64,000 nucleotides of DNA, from contig NC_047498.1 in assembly GCF_002079055.1 (NCBI RefSeq), positions 372,001-436,000 of the forward strand. Direction: 5' to 3'. Position numbers and translations under genes: made by a program. The stretch comes from Saccharomyces paradoxus. Its lineage: Eukaryota > Ascomycota > Saccharomycetes > Saccharomycetales > Saccharomycetaceae. Shown here piece by piece: positions 37,657-46,634 of this stretch (positions within the stretch are counted from its first letter, which is position 1; each line of letters opens with the position of its first letter). The notes under the pieces were generated by a model. It worked only from the letters and a program-made list of their open reading frames with translations. It had not been told where the DNA came from and ran no database searches.

Positions 37657-40614
37657 ATGGCTATCTGGGAGCAACTAGAAGTCTCCAAGGCCCACGTCGC
37701 TTATGCTTGTGTTGGTGTCTTTTCATCGATCTTTTCCTTGTTCTCCCTTTATGTCAAGGAGAAGCTTTATATTGGTGAGTCCACCGTAGCAGGTATATTT
37801 GGGCTAATCGTGGGTCCGGTTTGCTTGAACTGGTTTAATCCTTTGAACTGGGGGAATTCAGACAGTATAACATTAGAAATAACAAGAATAGTATTATGTT
37901 TGCAAATTTTCGCCGTTGCCGTGGAACTGCCACGGAAGTATATGCTGAAACATTGGGTATCTGTGACAATGCTATTATTGCCAGTGATGACAGCTGGATG
38001 GCTTATAATTGGTCTCTTTGTTTGGATTCTTATACCTGGTTTAAACTTCTCAGCTAGTCTGTTAATCTCTGCATGTATTACCGCAACAGATCCTATTTTG
38101 GCGCAGTCGGTCGTTTCCGGTAAGTTTGCACAAAGAGTCCCTGGTCACTTAAGAAATCTACTATCTGCGGAGTCAGGCTGTAATGATGGTATGGCCTTTC
38201 CTTTTTTATTTCTTTCTATGAATTTAATCCTGCATCCCGGTAATGGAAGAGAAATTGTTAAAGATTGGATTTGCGTTACTATCCTATACGAGTGTCTGTT
38301 CGGATGCTTACTAGGTTGTTTCATTGGTTATATCGGCAGAATCACCATCAGGTTTGCCGAAAAGAAAAACATCATCGATCGTGAGTCGTTCTTAGCGTTT
38401 TACGTTGTCCTGGCATTCATGTGTGCTGGGTTCGGCTCCATTTTGGGTGTGGATGACCTATTGGTGTCATTTGCAGCCGGTGCAACTTTCGCATGGGATG
38501 GGTGGTTTTCTCAAAAGACACAAGAGAGTAATGTTTCCACCGTGATTGATCTGCTGCTAAACTATGCGTATTTTATCTATTTTGGTGCCATTATACCGTG
38601 GAGTCAATTCAACAACGGTGAAATTGGTACGAACGTCTGGCGTTTAATTATACTTTCGATAGTGGTCATCTTTTTACGTAGGATTCCTGCGGTCATGATA
38701 TTGAGACCACTTATACCTGATATAAAATCGTGGCGTGAGGCACTTTTCGTGGGTCATTTTGGTCCTATTGGTGTTGGCGCCATTTTTGCCGCTATATTAG
38801 CTCGTGGAGAATTAGAATCTACCTTTAGTGAGGAACCCACTCCTTTAAATGTTGTACCGTCAAAAGAAGTAACTAAACACTGGCAGCTAATAGCGTGTAT
38901 ATGGCCGATAACTTGTTTCTTCATTGTTACTTCTATTATAGTTCATGGTTCTTCAGTTGCGATCATAACCCTTGGCCGTCATTTGAACACGATAACGTTA
39001 ACCAAGACATTCACTACACACACCACCAATGGCGATAATGGGAAAACTTCTTGGATGCAAAGATTGCCATCATTGGATAAAGCTGGACGATCATTTTCGT
39101 TGCATCGTATGGATACTCAAATGACTCTATCAGGGGACGAAGGTGAAGAGGAAGGAGGAGGAGGTCGTAAAGGACTGGCAGGAGGTGAAGATGAAGAAGG
39201 ATTAAACAATGATCAAATTGGTAGCGTCGCAACGAGCGGAATTCCTGCAAGACCCGCTGGTGGTATGCCAAGAAGGAGAAAATTAACAAGGAAGGAGAAA
39301 AGATTAAACAGAAGACAGAAACTAAGGAACAAGGGTAGAGAGATATTTTCATCGAGATCTAAAAACGAAATGTATGATGACGATGAGTTGAACGATCTGG
39401 GTCGAGAAAGGCTGCAAAAGGAAAAAGAAGCGCGCGCCGCCACATTTGCATTGAGCACAGCTGTCAATACACAACATAATGAAGAGATTGGAATGGGTGG
39501 AGATGATGAAGAAGATGAATACACACCAGAGAAGGAATATAGCGACAACTACAATAACACACCAAGCTTTGAATCATCTGCAAGGTCTTCATCTCTCCGA
39601 GAGGGAACTTATATACCAAAAAATCGTTATGATGAAGAAGAGACAGAAAGTGAAATTGAAAGCGAAGATGAGACAGAAGATGAAAGTGAAAGGTCAATGG
39701 CCAGCAGCGAAGAAAGAAGAATTCGGAAAATGAAAGAGGAGGAAATGAAACCTGGTACTGCTTATTTAGATGGTAATAGAATGATCATCGAGAATAAGCA
39801 AGGTGAAATCTTGAACCAAGTAGATATAGAGGATCGTAATGGGGGAAAAGATGAGAATGCCAGTGTTGATAGTACGACCCATTCAAGTTTAACCACCACA
39901 ATGACTAATGCCTCCAGTAGTAGTGGGGGAAGGTTAAAGAGAATTTTAACCCCTACATCTTTAGGAAAGATACATTCATTAGTGGACAAAGGGAAAGATA
40001 AAAATAAAAACAACAAGTATCATGCATTTAAGATAGACAACTTGTTAATCATCGAAAATGAGGATGGTGATGTTATAAAAAGATACAAGATAAATCCACA
40101 TAAACCTGATGATGATAAAAGTAAGAACCGTCCAAGGAACGATAGTGTCGTGTCAAGGGCCTTAACAGCCGTCGGATTAAAGAGCAAGGCGAACAGCGGC
40201 ATACCACCTCCGCTAGATGAAGAAAAAGCTATCGAGGGACCTTCCAAGAAGGGTCCTGGGATGTTAAAGAAAAGGACGTTAACACCTGCACCACCGAGAG
40301 GAGTTCAAGGCTCGTTAGATCTTGAAGATGATCCATCGTCTGAGGAGGATTTGGGCGATAGTTATAACATGGACGATAGTGAAGATTACGACGATAATGC
40401 TTACGAATCAGAAACTGAATTCGAAAGGCAAAGGAGGTTAAATGCGTTAGGTGAGATGACGGCACCGGCGGATCAAGATGACGAAGAGTTGCCACCTTTA
40501 CCTGTGGAGGCACAAGTGGGAAATGATGGTCCAGGTACCGCGGAGGGAAAAAAGAAACAAAAGAGTGCTGCTGTTAAATCGGCTCTATCAAAAACGCTTG
40601 GTCTCAATAAGTAA
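37657..40614 (+). CDS. NHA1: Nha1, plasma-membrane Na+(K+)/H+ antiporter
   Basis: Nha1 expels sodium and potassium in exchange for protons and helps set cell volume and cell-cycle re-entry. The 985-residue length equals that of S. cerevisiae. About 12 membrane segments occupy residues 12-435. Transport residues are in ITATDP (D145) and AESGCNDG (D177). The long, hydrophilic cytosolic tail (about 440-985) is rich in Asp/Glu and Lys, and contains the conserved blocks [18 protein letters not shown] and [19 protein letters not shown], which are known regulatory segments of fungal Nha1. It is a plain yeast gene with no sign of transfer. It converges with SLS1. Confidence 0.97.
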   Translation: MAIWEQLEVSKAHVAYACVGVFSSIFSLFSLYVKEKLYIGESTVAGIFGLIVGPVCLNWFNPLNWGNSDSITLEITRIVLCLQIFAVAVELPRKYMLKHWVSVTMLLLPVMTAGWLIIGLFVWILIPGLNFSASLLISACITATDPILAQSVVSGKFAQRVPGHLRNLLSAESGCNDGMAFPFLFLSMNLILHPGNGREIVKDWICVTILYECLFGCLLGCFIGYIGRITIRFAEKKNIIDRESFLAFYVVLAFMCAGFGSILGVDDLLVSFAAGATFAWDGWFSQKTQESNVSTVIDLLLNYAYFIYFGAIIPWSQFNNGEIGTNVWRLIILSIVVIFLRRIPAVMILRPLIPDIKSWREALFVGHFGPIGVGAIFAAILARGELESTFSEEPTPLNVVPSKEVTKHWQLIACIWPITCFFIVTSIIVHGSSVAIITLGRHLNTITLTKTFTTHTTNGDNGKTSWMQRLPSLDKAGRSFSLHRMDTQMTLSGDEGEEEGGGGRKGLAGGEDEEGLNNDQIGSVATSGIPARPAGGMPRRRKLTRKEKRLNRRQKLRNKGREIFSSRSKNEMYDDDELNDLGRERLQKEKEARAATFALSTAVNTQHNEEIGMGGDDEEDEYTPEKEYSDNYNNTPSFESSARSSSLREGTYIPKNRYDEEETESEIESEDETEDESERSMASSEERRIRKMKEEEMKPGTAYLDGNRMIIENKQGEILNQVDIEDRNGGKDENASVDSTTHSSLTTTMTNASSSSGGRLKRILTPTSLGKIHSLVDKGKDKNKNNKYHAFKIDNLLIIENEDGDVIKRYKINPHKPDDDKSKNRPRNDSVVSRALTAVGLKSKANSGIPPPLDEEKAIEGPSKKGPGMLKKRTLTPAPPRGVQGSLDLEDDPSSEEDLGDSYNMDDSEDYDDNAYESETEFERQRRLNALGEMTAPADQDDEELPPLPVEAQVGNDGPGTAEGKKKQKSAAVKSALSKTLGLNK

Positions 40615-40753
40615 TTTATTATTATACAAAGATATATTATTTTGGTATATGTATAAACGTAATGCTTTTTTTTTATTTACACGTGTCGAAAGTTATAGGA
40701 GATGCGGTGGGGGTGGGGTATGCGGTGTCGTCATTTTTCCGTTTCTTTTAAAC

Positions 40754-42676
40754 TCAAAAGTCTAAAACATCATTAATAAAAGTTTTCAGTGAGGTTTCAC
40801 CGGGGTCCACATTGATGAAATCCAACTGTCTATAGGAGCCATTGTTTAAAAACCCGCGGCTAATATCAGAATATTGAATGATGTATTTATCATCTTGGGA
40901 AGAGTTGGCTGGAAATTGTAAATTCAAGACACGATGAGTCAAAATATCGGTCAATTGGTATTGCTGTACTAGGTTATCCGGTAAAGAAATTGTAATTTTT
41001 TTCAGAAGGTTTTGATATCTGTTCAATTTCCAGTGCGACTTGAGAAGAAACTCTTGGAGACCTTTTTGTTCAGATAACCAGGCATCCGGCTTGGTCTGGT
41101 CGAAATCAGGAAGAAGATCTTGAATGTAATCTGACGTGATTTTGTAGTCCGTCTGACATTGAGGAGTTCTTAAAATAACGGAATTTTCTTGCAGTTTCAA
41201 AAGAGGCCTCATTGAGGTGGTAACAATGTTATCGAATTCGTCAATCTCAAACCAAATTTGCATGAAAGGAGACGACGCGGAGCTAGGAGTGAGTGGCACA
41301 GGAGTGAAATTCAACTGTATAAAGGATTGATGCGCGTTTGTTATTAGATGTTGATCAAGAGGCACAGGAGCGGACGATGATGATTCTTTGTGAATTGGTA
41401 GATTCAGCAATTTTGAAATGAAACTCTTATGTATTAGAGGTTGGAAAATACTGGAAGAAGAGGCGGACTGTAGGGAGTAACCTAACGTTATTGATAAGGA
41501 TTGTGAGATAGAGTTGGAAGCGGAGGGAGATGGTGTATTTGTAGACAAGAAGGATTCGTATTGACTGATCTGCGCATCTGTCAAATGTGATGCGGCGGTA
41601 GCAGTGCGAGTTGCTAGATCTGTGCAACTTTTAGGGACGACTGAACGTAACCTTGCCCAATCCTGAGCCTTGTTCAGCCAGTCCAAGTTCTCTAGAGTGT
41701 TATTAAACGGATAAAGCTCTGTTTTGAGCGCTAAAGAGGCCATTGTGTGGTGGTGTTGGGTTGTGCGCGGGTTAGAAGCGAGAGCGTTTAACAAGAAGAC
41801 TTTGGCCATGGATATTTTCTTGGTACTTAGGGCTGAAATCTTGTACGTTTGTGAATCCGGGAGGTATTCAAAAAAAGTGTGAGTTTCCTTTTGAATAAGG
41901 TTGATAACGTCTTTTGATGGCGTGAGAGAATATACACGAACGTTTTCATGAGTAATGTTTGACCATATTTTGTTCAAGGATATTTCCGCATATTTGAGCA
42001 AACTAGGGGAACCCTTGACAGTCAATTCATTATCCTGGATGGAGATGATAAAGGTCAACCCGAGTTTATTAAAGTTGGTGAGTATTTTACCATTTTGAGT
42101 GATGAGCAAAAGGAAAATTTCCCTAGGAGTATCGAACTGGAAAGTCAGAGATGTGGATTTGATGCCCGTGGGAGAGGTGGGTGTTGATATTGGTTGACAG
42201 TTCCAGATTTTTTCAATTATATATTGAGATAGTTTGCTTTTCTTCCAGTGCGTCAGATGTAAAGGGGAGTCTGGGTGATGTGTGGAGATGAATTCGCGCA
42301 ACTGGTAACGATTGTAGCTCGATGTAAGTGACTGGAGGAGAGCGGTATATTCGAGGGAGGGTAGGCTAGCGCTTGTTGGTTTTTTCAATCGGATAGAGTT
42401 CAATGCAGAATCCAGCGAGTTCTGCTTTTCAAAGACAAGGAGTTTCGAGCCGAAATCGGCGTTGTCGTCTCCAGTGTCCTTATGGGTACGTCTCTTGGAC
42501 GGCCTGTGTCTAGGCAGCTTCTGATCATTTTTCACCAGCCCAGATTGAGTAGGGTTCAAGACAACGAATTTCAGATTCTGCGGCAGTTTCTTCTTCCCAT
42601 GTAGGGGCGAGCTCGGACCCGAGCTTGAATAAAGACGGTAAGTAAGACGGGCGAGCTTCCTGTTGAATTTCCACAT
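40754..42676 (-). CDS. SLS1: Sls1, mitochondrial inner-membrane expression factor
   Basis: Sls1 is a mitochondrial inner-membrane protein that couples mitochondrial transcription to translation; it works with Nam1 and the N-terminal domain of the RNA polymerase Rpo41. It has 640 residues (643 in S. cerevisiae). The N-terminus, MWKFNRKLARLTYRLYSSSG, is basic and lacks acidic residues, as in a mitochondrial presequence. A basic segment RHRPSKRRTHKD follows near 56. I see no standard catalytic motif. Identification is by position and recognisable sequence. It is divergent from RRN5. Confidence 0.93.
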   Translation of the reverse strand: MWKFNRKLARLTYRLYSSSGPSSPLHGKKKLPQNLKFVVLNPTQSGLVKNDQKLPRHRPSKRRTHKDTGDDNADFGSKLLVFEKQNSLDSALNSIRLKKPTSASLPSLEYTALLQSLTSSYNRYQLREFISTHHPDSPLHLTHWKKSKLSQYIIEKIWNCQPISTPTSPTGIKSTSLTFQFDTPREIFLLLITQNGKILTNFNKLGLTFIISIQDNELTVKGSPSLLKYAEISLNKIWSNITHENVRVYSLTPSKDVINLIQKETHTFFEYLPDSQTYKISALSTKKISMAKVFLLNALASNPRTTQHHHTMASLALKTELYPFNNTLENLDWLNKAQDWARLRSVVPKSCTDLATRTATAASHLTDAQISQYESFLSTNTPSPSASNSISQSLSITLGYSLQSASSSSIFQPLIHKSFISKLLNLPIHKESSSSAPVPLDQHLITNAHQSFIQLNFTPVPLTPSSASSPFMQIWFEIDEFDNIVTTSMRPLLKLQENSVILRTPQCQTDYKITSDYIQDLLPDFDQTKPDAWLSEQKGLQEFLLKSHWKLNRYQNLLKKITISLPDNLVQQYQLTDILTHRVLNLQFPANSSQDDKYIIQYSDISRGFLNNGSYRQLDFINVDPGETSLKTFINDVLDF

Positions 42677-42876
42677 ATGCTTGCTCTATAATTTTTTCCA
42701 GTGCCTTCAAGCTCCGTATATATTACGTACTGGTTTTATTACATGTATATACATAATTTTTTTTTTCAACTTCATTAAATTAAGAAAGGGCGGGCGAAGT
42801 GGAAAACAAAAAAACGCAGAGGAATAGAAGTGGAAGAAGAGCTAAGAAAGCACAACGCATACGACGGCCACCGACG

Positions 42877-43965
42877 ATGGAGCACCAACAATTGCAGAAG
42901 TACGTTGATTTGTACAATAAGGAGGTCGAGGAATTCTACAATGGTGCCGCATCAGGCCGCCCAAGAGAGTTCCATCCTTCCAAAGTACATATAAAGAGCA
43001 TCCATGAAAAGGCGAGTACCGCCAATTCTGGCGTAGAAATCTCTAGCCTTGGTGTAGACTGGGATAGCGAAGAGAAAGAAACCTTTTTCTGGTGCCTTTC
43101 ACGCTATAGTATCCACCGTGTAGACGAGTGGCGCTCATTGTTGCCTCGGAAGAGCGCCATGGAGATCCTGGGTTATTACAGGTTGTTGAGGAGAGCAAGC
43201 TTAAGCGCGAGGTCGCGTAAGGCGGGTGATGACGGAGCGCCCATTGCGTACGAAATGAGCGCTGAATGGGTTGCCCTGGAGACAAAACTGAGCGAGGCAG
43301 TGACGGCCATCACGGAAGGCGCAGCCGAGGTTGCCGATGAGGAAGGACACAGCGAGGGGCTTATCAATTATGAAAGCTGGAAACGCAGGTGGGTAGCCAT
43401 CTACTCGCACAGCCGCATCGCGGAGATAAGACCCTTGCCCCGCCACGCGCTGCCGCTATCGCGCAGCGCGACGGAGACACTGGAGCGCTGTGTCCGTCGC
43501 TACACACGTGCACTGCTGTGGTGCACGGCACTTGCGGGCATGGCTTCCCGCAGCGTCAGCGCAAGGGCGGCGGGTTCTCGAGGATGCAAGTCGCTACCGA
43601 CGGTCGTCACTCGGCGGCAAGTCGAGCGTGCTCTATGCACAGAAGCACGTGCACGTGACCTGCACGTGCTTCCCCGACGCATTGCTTTAACACTGCGCAA
43701 ATGGGAACTGGACTATCCGCGGGAGGGCAAATTGTTCCGCACCAAAGAAATGGCATGTCTGTTTTTACAAAGCCAGTTATCAAGACGGGATGCTCCTCCA
43801 GTTCACCAAGACGAAAATCAGGACGAAAATCAGGACAAAAATCAAGAACAAGATACCACTGCAAGTGAAAGTGGAAGCGAAGCAGAAAGGAATGAAATCA
43901 ACGAAGCGGACTTGTTCCGATCAGCATTACACGAGAATCAGTTGCTAAAATGGTTATCCAAATAA
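42877..43965 (+). CDS. RRN5: Rrn5, subunit of the RNA polymerase I upstream activation factor
   Basis: Rrn5 is a UAF subunit that binds the rDNA upstream element with Rrn9, Rrn10, Uaf30 and histones to recruit RNA polymerase I. From the ATG at 42877 (MEHQQLQKYVDLYNKEVEEF) the protein has 362 residues (363 in S. cerevisiae). The frame is open to an earlier ATG at 42799, but those 26 arginine/lysine-rich residues are not part of the known protein. A SANT-like region, WDSEEKETFFWCLSRYSIHR, lies near residue 67. The C-terminus has DENQ repeats and an acidic end. The centre (about 43380-43700) is unusually G+C-rich for yeast. The gene lies on the rDNA-bearing arm, near the rDNA in S. cerevisiae. 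Confidence 0.95.
   Translation: MEHQQLQKYVDLYNKEVEEFYNGAASGRPREFHPSKVHIKSIHEKASTANSGVEISSLGVDWDSEEKETFFWCLSRYSIHRVDEWRSLLPRKSAMEILGYYRLLRRASLSARSRKAGDDGAPIAYEMSAEWVALETKLSEAVTAITEGAAEVADEEGHSEGLINYESWKRRWVAIYSHSRIAEIRPLPRHALPLSRSATETLERCVRRYTRALLWCTALAGMASRSVSARAAGSRGCKSLPTVVTRRQVERALCTEARARDLHVLPRRIALTLRKWELDYPREGKLFRTKEMACLFLQSQLSRRDAPPVHQDENQDENQDKNQEQDTTASESGSEAERNEINEADLFRSALHENQLLKWLSK
43810..43845 (+). repeat. 12-base tandem repeat in the RRN5 tail
   Basis: Two perfect GACGAAAATCAG units and one diverged unit encode DENQ-DENQ-DKNQ. In-frame copy-number variation of this run is expected between strains and species. Confidence 0.8.
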
Positions 43966-44378
43966 AACATAATGCGAAAATCGCGCAGGGACGTAATTTT
44001 TGTTATGTTCTTTTTTTCGCTCATTCTTCCGTTACCTCCACCGCCTCTTTGCTTGAAATCTCCTTTCGGCGATGGCTTTCCGCTTATCACCCTCGGGCTT
44101 CGCATCCCGAAAAGCATATCTACACAAGAAAAAATGAATGGTAAACAGTTAATGAATGGCGCTATTTCCCTTATCATCTCATTATTGTACTTGTACTTGC
44201 TATCGTGTTTTATCAGGAAAACCCCATAAACTAAGCCCATTTTCTCACCCTTCTGTCTTGTTATATAAGTCTCGCTGAGGGCCAAACACAAACTTCCTAG
44301 GTCTGTAGCAGCTCTCTTCTTTCGTCTTTGTATATTATAAACATCGCTATATAGTAATAAAACTAACGCATGCTACAA
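43966..44378 (+). promoter_or_regulatory. RRN5 3' flank and PUT1 promoter
   Basis: The 413-base spacer contains the two Put3 sites and a TATA-like TTATATAAG at about 44261-44269. The TATA position, about 110 bases before the ATG, suits PUT1. No extra gene is visible. Confidence 0.7.
44067..44109. promoter_or_regulatory. Paired Put3 sites (CGG-N10-CCG) upstream of PUT1
   Basis: CGGCGATGGCTTTCCG (44067-44082) and CGGGCTTCGCATCCCG (44094-44109) both have exactly ten bases between CGG and CCG, the binding form of the proline-activated Zn2Cys6 factor Put3. They lie about 270-310 bases before the PUT1 ATG with centres 27 bases apart. PUT1 is the classical Put3 target. Confidence 0.85.
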
Positions 44379-45812
44379 ATGATAGCTTCAAGAAGCTCCT
44401 TATTAGTTACTAAATCCCGCCTACCATCGATATGCTACCCTTTGGTAAAGAGGTCCTATGTGTCAAAGACTCCGACGCACTCTAACACGGCCGCTAATCT
44501 GATGGTTGAAACTCCAGCCTCTCCCAATACTAATGGCAATAGTGTGATGGCACCCCCTAACTCAGTCAATTTTTTACAGACCCTCCCCAAGAAAGAACTG
44601 TTCCAGCTAGGCTTCATCGGTATTGCAACGTTGAACAGGTTCTTCCTTAACACGATCATCAAGATGTTCCCTTACATCCCCGTCCCAGTAATAAAATTTT
44701 TCGTCTCTTCCCTATACTGTGGTGGTGAAAACTTCAAAGAAGTCATTGAATGTGGTGAACGTTTACAGAAGAGAGGTATATCGAACATGATGCTTTCATT
44801 AACTATCGAAAATTCCGAAGGTACCAAGAGTTTGTCCAGTACTCCAGTAGACAAGATTGTCAAGGAAACCATCAGTTCTGTGCACAACATTCTACTTCCC
44901 AATATTATTGGCCAGCTGGAATCCAAGCCAATCAACGACATTGCTCCAGGTTATATTGCTTTAAAACCTTCTGCTTTGGTCGATAACCCTCACGAGGTCC
45001 TGTACAATTTTAGTAACCCCGCCTTCAAGACTCAAAGGGACCAACTGATTGAGAATTGCTCTAAGATTACAAAAGAGGTCTTTGAACTGAATCAATCTTT
45101 GTTGAAGAAATACCCTGAAAGAAAGGCTCCCTTCTTGGTGTCCACCATAGACGCTGAGAAGTATGATTTGCAAGAAAACGGTGTCTACGAATTACAAAGA
45201 ATCTTATTTCAAAGATTCAATCCCGCTTCATCTAAACTGATATCGTGTATCGGTACCTGGCAATTATATCTGAGGGACTCCGGTGACCATCTTTTGCACG
45301 AATTGAAACTGGCCCAAGAAAGCGGCTACAAACTTGGGTTAAAACTGGTTCGTGGTGCTTATATTCATTCTGAAAAAGACCGTAATCAAATTATCTTTGG
45401 TGATAAAACGGGTACTGACGAAAATTACGACCGTATCATCACACAAGTGGTCAATGATTTAATCATTAACGGTGAAGATTCTTATTATGGTCACTTGGTC
45501 GTCGCCTCTCATAACTACCAATCCCAAATGCTAGTTACCAATCTGCTAAAGTCCACTCAAGATAACTCTTATGCCAAATCGAATATTGTATTGGGTCAAT
45601 TACTGGGTATGGCAGATAATGTTACCTATGACCTAATTACTAATCACGGCGCCAAAAACATAATTAAGTACGTTCCATGGGGCCCACCATTGGAAACTAA
45701 AGATTATCTTTTGAGAAGATTGCAAGAAAACGGGGATGCTGTGAGATCTGATAATGGCTGGCCATTAATCAAGGCCATAGCAAAGTCGATTCCAAAAAGA
45801 CTAGGGGTATGA
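44379..45812 (+). CDS. PUT1: Put1, mitochondrial proline oxidase
   Basis: Put1 is the FAD-dependent proline dehydrogenase of the mitochondrial inner membrane/matrix, the first step of proline use as nitrogen source; Put2 completes it to glutamate. From the ATG at 44379 ([16 protein letters not shown]) it has 477 residues (476 in S. cerevisiae). An ATG three codons earlier (44370) is in frame and could also serve. The N-terminus is a basic presequence. The PRODH barrel includes [34 protein letters not shown] and the C-terminal [20 protein letters not shown], which carries conserved substrate and FAD residues. Confidence 0.96.
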   Translation: MIASRSSLLVTKSRLPSICYPLVKRSYVSKTPTHSNTAANLMVETPASPNTNGNSVMAPPNSVNFLQTLPKKELFQLGFIGIATLNRFFLNTIIKMFPYIPVPVIKFFVSSLYCGGENFKEVIECGERLQKRGISNMMLSLTIENSEGTKSLSSTPVDKIVKETISSVHNILLPNIIGQLESKPINDIAPGYIALKPSALVDNPHEVLYNFSNPAFKTQRDQLIENCSKITKEVFELNQSLLKKYPERKAPFLVSTIDAEKYDLQENGVYELQRILFQRFNPASSKLISCIGTWQLYLRDSGDHLLHELKLAQESGYKLGLKLVRGAYIHSEKDRNQIIFGDKTGTDENYDRIITQVVNDLIINGEDSYYGHLVVASHNYQSQMLVTNLLKSTQDNSYAKSNIVLGQLLGMADNVTYDLITNHGAKNIIKYVPWGPPLETKDYLLRRLQENGDAVRSDNGWPLIKAIAKSIPKRLGV

Positions 45813-46434
45813 GAGGGCCCTCTTAAATACATCAACTTTCGAAGACAAACAAAAAATAAATTAAAAGTATGCATACATAATTCTGATGTTCTAGTTATAT
45901 AATATATAAGTAATGATAATAATACTAATTGTAATCCCAATGGTTGGCATTAAATCTGAGAGTTAGATGATATTGACATAATTGTTGAAATTCTATTGTT
46001 GATAAAGGCCATAATATTAGGTATACAGAATATACTAGAAGTTCTCCTCGAGGATATAGGAATCCACAAAAGGGAATCGATAGTTCTACAGAGTGTTATT
46101 ACTTTATCTTCTTTCCTTTTAGACGTTGTCATTCATTATCCTATTACATTATCAATCCTTGCATTTCAGCTTCCATTAGATTGGATGACTGTTTCTCAAT
46201 CTTTATGCCATCCTCTTGCACCGCATGTGATAATATAATACTAAATAGATGATATTAGAATTTCATTCCAACAAAGATCAACATCCACTCTTCATTATAC
46301 TAATAACCATTTATCAACAAAAACCTCCTCTAATACGCAAACATGCTTGTTAAATAAGACCTAATTAAGTTTATGGATATGAAAAGAAAACAGAATGAAG
46401 AAAGGGTTAAATGTGGTTCCCTGACAGTTTCTAG
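45813..46434. other. PUT1 3' flank and tRNA upstream region
   Basis: Apart from the solo delta LTR this stretch is A/T-rich sequence. The 160 bases between LTR and tRNA show no extra LTR fragments that I can recognise. Confidence 0.5.
45974..46273 (-). mobile_element. Solo delta LTR (Ty1/Ty2 family), reverse orientation
   Basis: This 300-base stretch matches the Ty1/Ty2 delta long terminal repeat on the minus strand. It begins TGTTGGAATG at 46273 and includes the typical segment around CTCGAGGAGAACTTCTAG. It lies about 160 bases upstream of a tRNA gene, the usual Ty1 target zone. No internal Ty sequence is attached, so it is a solo LTR left by recombination. It is somewhat shorter than a full delta (about 330 bases) and clearly diverged, so it is an old, inactive fossil. 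I see no clear target-site duplication. An 80-codon frame across it is chance. Confidence 0.88.
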
Positions 46435-46506
46435 TCCGTGATAGTTTAATGGTCAGAATGGGCGCTTGTCGCGTGCCAGATCGGGGTTCAATTCCCCGTC
46501 GCGGAG
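46435..46506 (+). tRNA. tRNA-Asp (GUC), intronless
   Basis: The 72-base gene folds into a full cloverleaf. The acceptor strands TCCGTGA and TCGCGGA pair with one T-G wobble, the anticodon loop CTTGTCG carries GTC at 46468-46470, and the T arm has GGTTCAATTCC (the B box). The A box lies around GTTTAATGGTC. The discriminator is G. A T-rich Pol III terminator (46508-46514) follows. The sequence looks the same as the S. cerevisiae tD(GUC) family. A solo delta LTR sits upstream. Confidence 0.97.
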
Positions 46507-46634
46507 ATTTTTTTCATTCACTCTTCGAATAAAATGCTTTTTTCACTTAAAAGTATGATGACCAGTCGTCAACCAAAAATACTTTTTTTTTACATAAAAC
46601 TATATTCATGTTCAAAGATCAATAAACTACTGCC

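Noticed and set aside
40229-40513. Antisense frames under the NHA1 tail
   Set aside because: They are shadows of the acidic tail of NHA1; no independent signal.
42799-42876. Longer RRN5 start (26 extra residues)
   Set aside because: The residues are Arg/Lys-rich translation of promoter sequence and do not match the known protein start MEHQQL.
43389-43700. Alternative-frame ORFs in the G+C-rich part of RRN5
   Set aside because: High G+C lowers stop frequency in all frames. The RRN5 frame is the one that matches a known protein.
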